The position numbers were made by a program, and so were the translations under genes. From NCBI GenBank assembly GCA_000721375.1, contig JOGW01000007.1, forward strand, positions 360,890-424,889: DNA of 64,000 nucleotides. The letters are read 5' to 3'. Within the stretch, counting starts at the first letter, position 1, and each line of letters begins with the position of its first letter. Below, in pieces: positions 61,499 to 64,000 of the stretch. Under the pieces are notes generated by a model. The model was not told where the DNA came from and made no database searches. It was given only the letters and a program-made list of their open reading frames with translations. Source of the stretch: Streptomyces sp. NRRL B-3428. GTDB lineage: Bacteria > Actinomycetota > Actinomycetes > Streptomycetales > Streptomycetaceae.

Positions 61499-62478
61499 CC
61501 GCCCCGATCGCCGACACCCCCGGCAACGCGGACCGCGCCCGCTCCTCCCTGGAGGCTCTGCGCGCCGAGATCGCCAAGGCCGTGGTCGGCCAGGACCCGG
61601 CGGTCACCGGCCTGGTGGTCGCCCTCCTGTGCCGCGGCCACGTCCTGCTCGAGGGCGTCCCCGGAGTCGCCAAGACCCTCCTCGTACGCGCGCTGGCCTC
61701 AGCCCTCGAACTCGACACCAAGCGCGTCCAGTTCACGCCCGACCTGATGCCCAGCGATGTGACCGGTTCGCTCGTCTACGACGCGCGCACCGCGGAGTTC
61801 TCCTTCCAGCCCGGTCCGGTCTTCACCAACCTCCTGCTCGCCGACGAGATCAACCGCACGCCTCCCAAGACCCAGGCCTCCCTCCTCGAAGCCATGGAAG
61901 AACGCCAGGTCACGGTCGACGGCACCCCTCGCGCGCTGCCCGATCCGTTCCTCGTCGCCGCCACACAGAACCCCGTGGAATACGAGGGCACTTACCCCCT
62001 CCCCGAAGCACAGCTCGACCGCTTCCTGCTCAAACTGAACGTCCCCCTTCCCTCCCGCCAGGACGAGATCGCCGTCCTCAACCGGCACGCGGAGGGCTTC
62101 AACCCCCGCGACCTCACAGCCGCGGGCCTCCGCCCCGTAGCCGGCCCGGCCGATCTCGAGGCAGCCCGAGCCGCCGTGGCCAAGACAGTCGTCTCCCCCG
62201 AAATCACCGGCTATGTGGTGGACGTCTGCCGTGCCACCCGCGAATCGCCGTCCCTCACCCTTGGTGTCTCACCGCGAGGTGCGACAGCTCTGCTCTCCAC
62301 CGCTCGCGCCTGGGCCTGGCTCACCGGACGCGACTACGTCACGCCCGACGACGTCAAAGCCCTGGCCCTGCCCACTCTTCGGCACCGCATCCAACTCCGC
62401 CCCGAAGCAGAGATGGAAGGCGTCACCGCCGACTCCGTCATCACCGCGATCCTCGCCAACGTCCCCGTACCCCGCTGA
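61495..62478 (+). CDS. MoxR-family AAA+ ATPase
   Basis: This 327-residue protein overlaps the preceding stop by 4 nt (ATGA). Walker A is EGVPGVAKT (53-61), Walker B is LLLADEINRTPPKTQ, sensor 1 is VAATQNPVEYEGTYPLPEAQLDRF with its arginine, and the C-terminal helical lid includes SPRGATALL. MoxR ATPases act as chaperones that insert cofactors or fold partner proteins with von Willebrand-like domains, here the DUF58 product 11 nt downstream. Confidence 0.95.
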   Translation: MTAPIADTPGNADRARSSLEALRAEIAKAVVGQDPAVTGLVVALLCRGHVLLEGVPGVAKTLLVRALASALELDTKRVQFTPDLMPSDVTGSLVYDARTAEFSFQPGPVFTNLLLADEINRTPPKTQASLLEAMEERQVTVDGTPRALPDPFLVAATQNPVEYEGTYPLPEAQLDRFLLKLNVPLPSRQDEIAVLNRHAEGFNPRDLTAAGLRPVAGPADLEAARAAVAKTVVSPEITGYVVDVCRATRESPSLTLGVSPRGATALLSTARAWAWLTGRDYVTPDDVKALALPTLRHRIQLRPEAEMEGVTADSVITAILANVPVPR

Positions 62479-62489
62479 GCCGAGGACCC

Positions 62490-63800
62490 ATGGCACTCAC
62501 CGGTCGGACCGCCCTGCTCGCGGCCCTTGGCTCTGTCCCCGTCGGTCTGCTCGCCCCCAGCTGGGCGGGCATGATCGCGGTCAATTCGCCCCTCGCGATC
62601 GCAATCATGTGCGACTACGCCCTCGCGGCGCCAGTACGTTCGCTCCGTTTCACCCGATCTGGTGATACATCAGTTCGACTCGGTGACGCCGCTGACGTCA
62701 CGCTCACCATCGAGAACCCCTCGAACCGCCCGCTTCGGGCCCAACTCCGCGATGCCTGGCCTCCCAGCAGCTGGGCCTCCGGCACCGAGACCGCCGCCTC
62801 CCGCCACCGAGTCGACATCCCGGCAGGTGAGCGCCGCCGCATCACAACCCGCCTCACCCCGACCCGGCGCGGCGACCGCGAGGCGGAACGGATCACGCTC
62901 CGCTCTTACGGCCCGCTCGGACTCCTGACCCGCCAGGGCAGCCACAGAGTGCCCTGGACGGTCCGCGTCCTGCCGCCGTTCCACAGCCGCCAACACCTGC
63001 CGTCGAAGCTCGCACGCCTGCGTGAACTGGACGGCCGCACCAGCCTGTTGACCCGAGGCGAGGGCACAGAGTTCGACAGCCTCAGGGAGTACGTGCCCGG
63101 TGACGACACCCGCTCCATCGACTGGCGAGCCACCGCCCGCCAATCTGCAGTGGCCGTCCGCACCTGGCGCCCCGAACGGGACCGCCGCATCCTCGTGGTC
63201 CTGGACACAGGCCGTACGTCGGCAGGCCGCGTCGGTGACGCGCCCCGCCTGGACGCCTCGATGGATGCCGCCCTCCTCCTCGCCGCGCTCGCCGCACGAG
63301 CCGGCGACCGAGTGGACTTCCTCGCCTACGACCGTCGCGTCCGAGCGCTCGTCCAGGGCAAGGCAGCAGGCGAAGTCCTGCCCTCCTTCGTGAACGCGAT
63401 GGCCACACTTGAGCCGGAATTGGTCGAGACGGACTCTCGCGGTCTTGCATCCACCACGTTGCACACGGCATCACGCCGCTCTCTCATCGTTCTCCTGACG
63501 AGCCTGGATGCAGCCCCCGTCGAAGAAGGTCTGCTCCCGGTACTGCCCCGCCTCACCAAACGCCACACAGTGCTGGTCGCGGCCGTGGCCGATCCCCGCA
63601 TCCAGAAGATGGCCTCTGCCCGCGGCAACGTGGACGGCATCTATGAAGCAGCGGCAGCCGCGCAGGCTCAGGCAGAACGTCGCCGTACGGCGGAGAAACT
63701 CACGCGCCACGGCGTCACTGTCGTCGACGCCGCACCGGACGATCTCGCTCCCGCTCTCGCCGACGCATATCTCGCGCTCAAAGCCGCCGGCCGACTCTGA
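62490..63800 (+). CDS. DUF58-domain protein
   Basis: This 436-residue protein starts at an ATG with GAGGA upstream. Two short hydrophobic segments lie at the N-terminus (LLAALGSVPVGLLAPSWAGMI, PLAIAIMCDYALAA). A beta domain (~55-180) is followed by the DUF58 signature GEGTEFDSLREYVPGDDTRSIDWRATARQ and a vWA-like region (ILVVLDTGRTSAG, LIVLLTSLDAAP). The MIDAS-type DxSxS is not preserved as such: DTGRTS replaces it. It is the usual partner of MoxR ATPases. It is the last gene before two terminator hairpins. Confidence 0.93.
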   Translation: MALTGRTALLAALGSVPVGLLAPSWAGMIAVNSPLAIAIMCDYALAAPVRSLRFTRSGDTSVRLGDAADVTLTIENPSNRPLRAQLRDAWPPSSWASGTETAASRHRVDIPAGERRRITTRLTPTRRGDREAERITLRSYGPLGLLTRQGSHRVPWTVRVLPPFHSRQHLPSKLARLRELDGRTSLLTRGEGTEFDSLREYVPGDDTRSIDWRATARQSAVAVRTWRPERDRRILVVLDTGRTSAGRVGDAPRLDASMDAALLLAALAARAGDRVDFLAYDRRVRALVQGKAAGEVLPSFVNAMATLEPELVETDSRGLASTTLHTASRRSLIVLLTSLDAAPVEEGLLPVLPRLTKRHTVLVAAVADPRIQKMASARGNVDGIYEAAAAAQAQAERRRTAEKLTRHGVTVVDAAPDDLAPALADAYLALKAAGRL

Positions 63801-63821
63801 GCGCGAGACCCCGCCGCCTCT

Positions 63822-63846
63822 CGAACCCAAAAGACAATTGGGTTCG
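63822..63846 (+). terminator. First hairpin after the DUF58 operon
   Basis: CGAACCCAA, a 7-nt loop, and TTGGGTTCG form a perfect 9-bp stem 21 nt past the stop. Confidence 0.65.
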
Positions 63847-63872
63847 CTCTGCGATTAACACCCACAACGCAG

Positions 63873-63905
63873 AAAACCCCCCGAGTCAATGACTCGGGGG
63901 GTTTT
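63873..63905. terminator. Bidirectional terminator between the DUF58 operon and the rRNA operon
   Basis: There is a perfect 15-bp stem, AAAACCCCCCGAGTC / GACTCGGGGGGTTTT, with a 3-nt loop. It has TTTTCTTTAATATT following on the plus strand and TTTTCTGCG on the minus strand. It lies 11 nt from the 3' end of the 5S gene. Confidence 0.93.
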
Positions 63906-63916
63906 CTTTAATATTA

Positions 63917-64000
63917 GTTCGGCGGCGTCCTACTCTCCCACAGGGTCCCCCCTGCAGTACCATCGGCGCTGTGAGGCTTAGCTTCCGGGTTCGGAATGTA
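63917..64000 (-). rRNA. rrf: 5S ribosomal RNA, 3' part (continues beyond the window)
   Basis: On the minus strand the sequence reads TACATTCCGAACCCGGAAGC, then AAGCCTCACAGCGCCGATGG, and ends GGAGAGTAGGACGCCGCC. This is the 3' two-thirds of an actinobacterial 5S rRNA. The 23S and 16S genes should lie to the right. Confidence 0.96.

Noticed and set aside
1..64000. tRNA genes, CRISPR arrays, insertion sequences, integrases and att sites
   Set aside because: No cloverleaf ends, spaced direct repeats, transposase or recombinase motifs were seen on either strand.

Overview
The window looks like chromosome of a Streptomyces or very close relative. The evidence is very high G+C with strong G/C third-position bias, frequent GTG starts, many 1-8 nt gene overlaps, and a housekeeping block (NAD-glutamate dehydrogenase, secA, orphan LuxR-type response regulator, hpf, comF-like gene, lpqB-mtrB-mtrA, mtnA) that I recognise from memory as a streptomycete arrangement. 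A 5S rRNA 3' end on the minus strand closes the right edge, so an rRNA operon reads into the window from the right.

Region 1 (about 1-35.6 kb) is a large cell-envelope glycopolymer locus. It holds four GT2-type proteins that are, or probably are, fused to TagF/TagB-like polyol-phosphate polymerase domains (1-1464, cut by the window edge; 11864-13936; 14158-17646; 28803-30992). It also holds three stand-alone GT2 enzymes, two GT4-like enzymes, four polytopic membrane proteins (three resembling GT-C enzymes, one of unclear type), a TagGH-like ABC exporter with a TetR regulator, galE, and a prenyl-phosphate sugar synthase/GtrA/GT-C trio. Smaller enzymes are interleaved: a TylF-type methyltransferase, a class I methyltransferase, a DegT aminotransferase, an MpaB-like oxygenase and a membrane-anchored esterase-fold hydrolase. 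A reasonable reading is that sugars and polyol phosphates are assembled on a lipid carrier inside, the polymer is exported by TagGH or decorated outside by the GT-C enzymes. The chemistry is inferred from families only.

The most unusual object is a wrecked Gfo/Idh/MocA oxidoreductase at 10057-10572, directly behind the DegT aminotransferase. Its N-terminal Rossmann half and C-terminal tail are on the minus strand, the middle is deleted, and about 80 bp of the C-terminal domain has been flipped onto the plus strand. Both flip junctions sit in perfect inverted repeats.

Region 2 (35.7-44.1 kb) carries gdh, a DJ-1/PfpI protein, a HAD phosphatase, a DUF6912-type protein and an Rv3235-family protein convergent with secA. 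Region 3 (44.1-58.2 kb) carries secA, a GNAT acetyltransferase, a YcaQ/AlkX-type crosslink glycosylase, the LuxR-type regulator, hpf, the comF-like gene and the mtrA-mtrB-lpqB operon, then mtnA. Region 4 (58.3-63.8 kb) is a plus-strand run: membrane protein, DUF4129, DUF4350, MoxR ATPase, DUF58. It ends in two strong hairpins that also face the incoming rRNA operon.

There are many perfect hairpins at gene ends and several short tandem repeats. I saw no tRNA, CRISPR array, transposase or integrase. All functions are read from sequence motifs without database searches.
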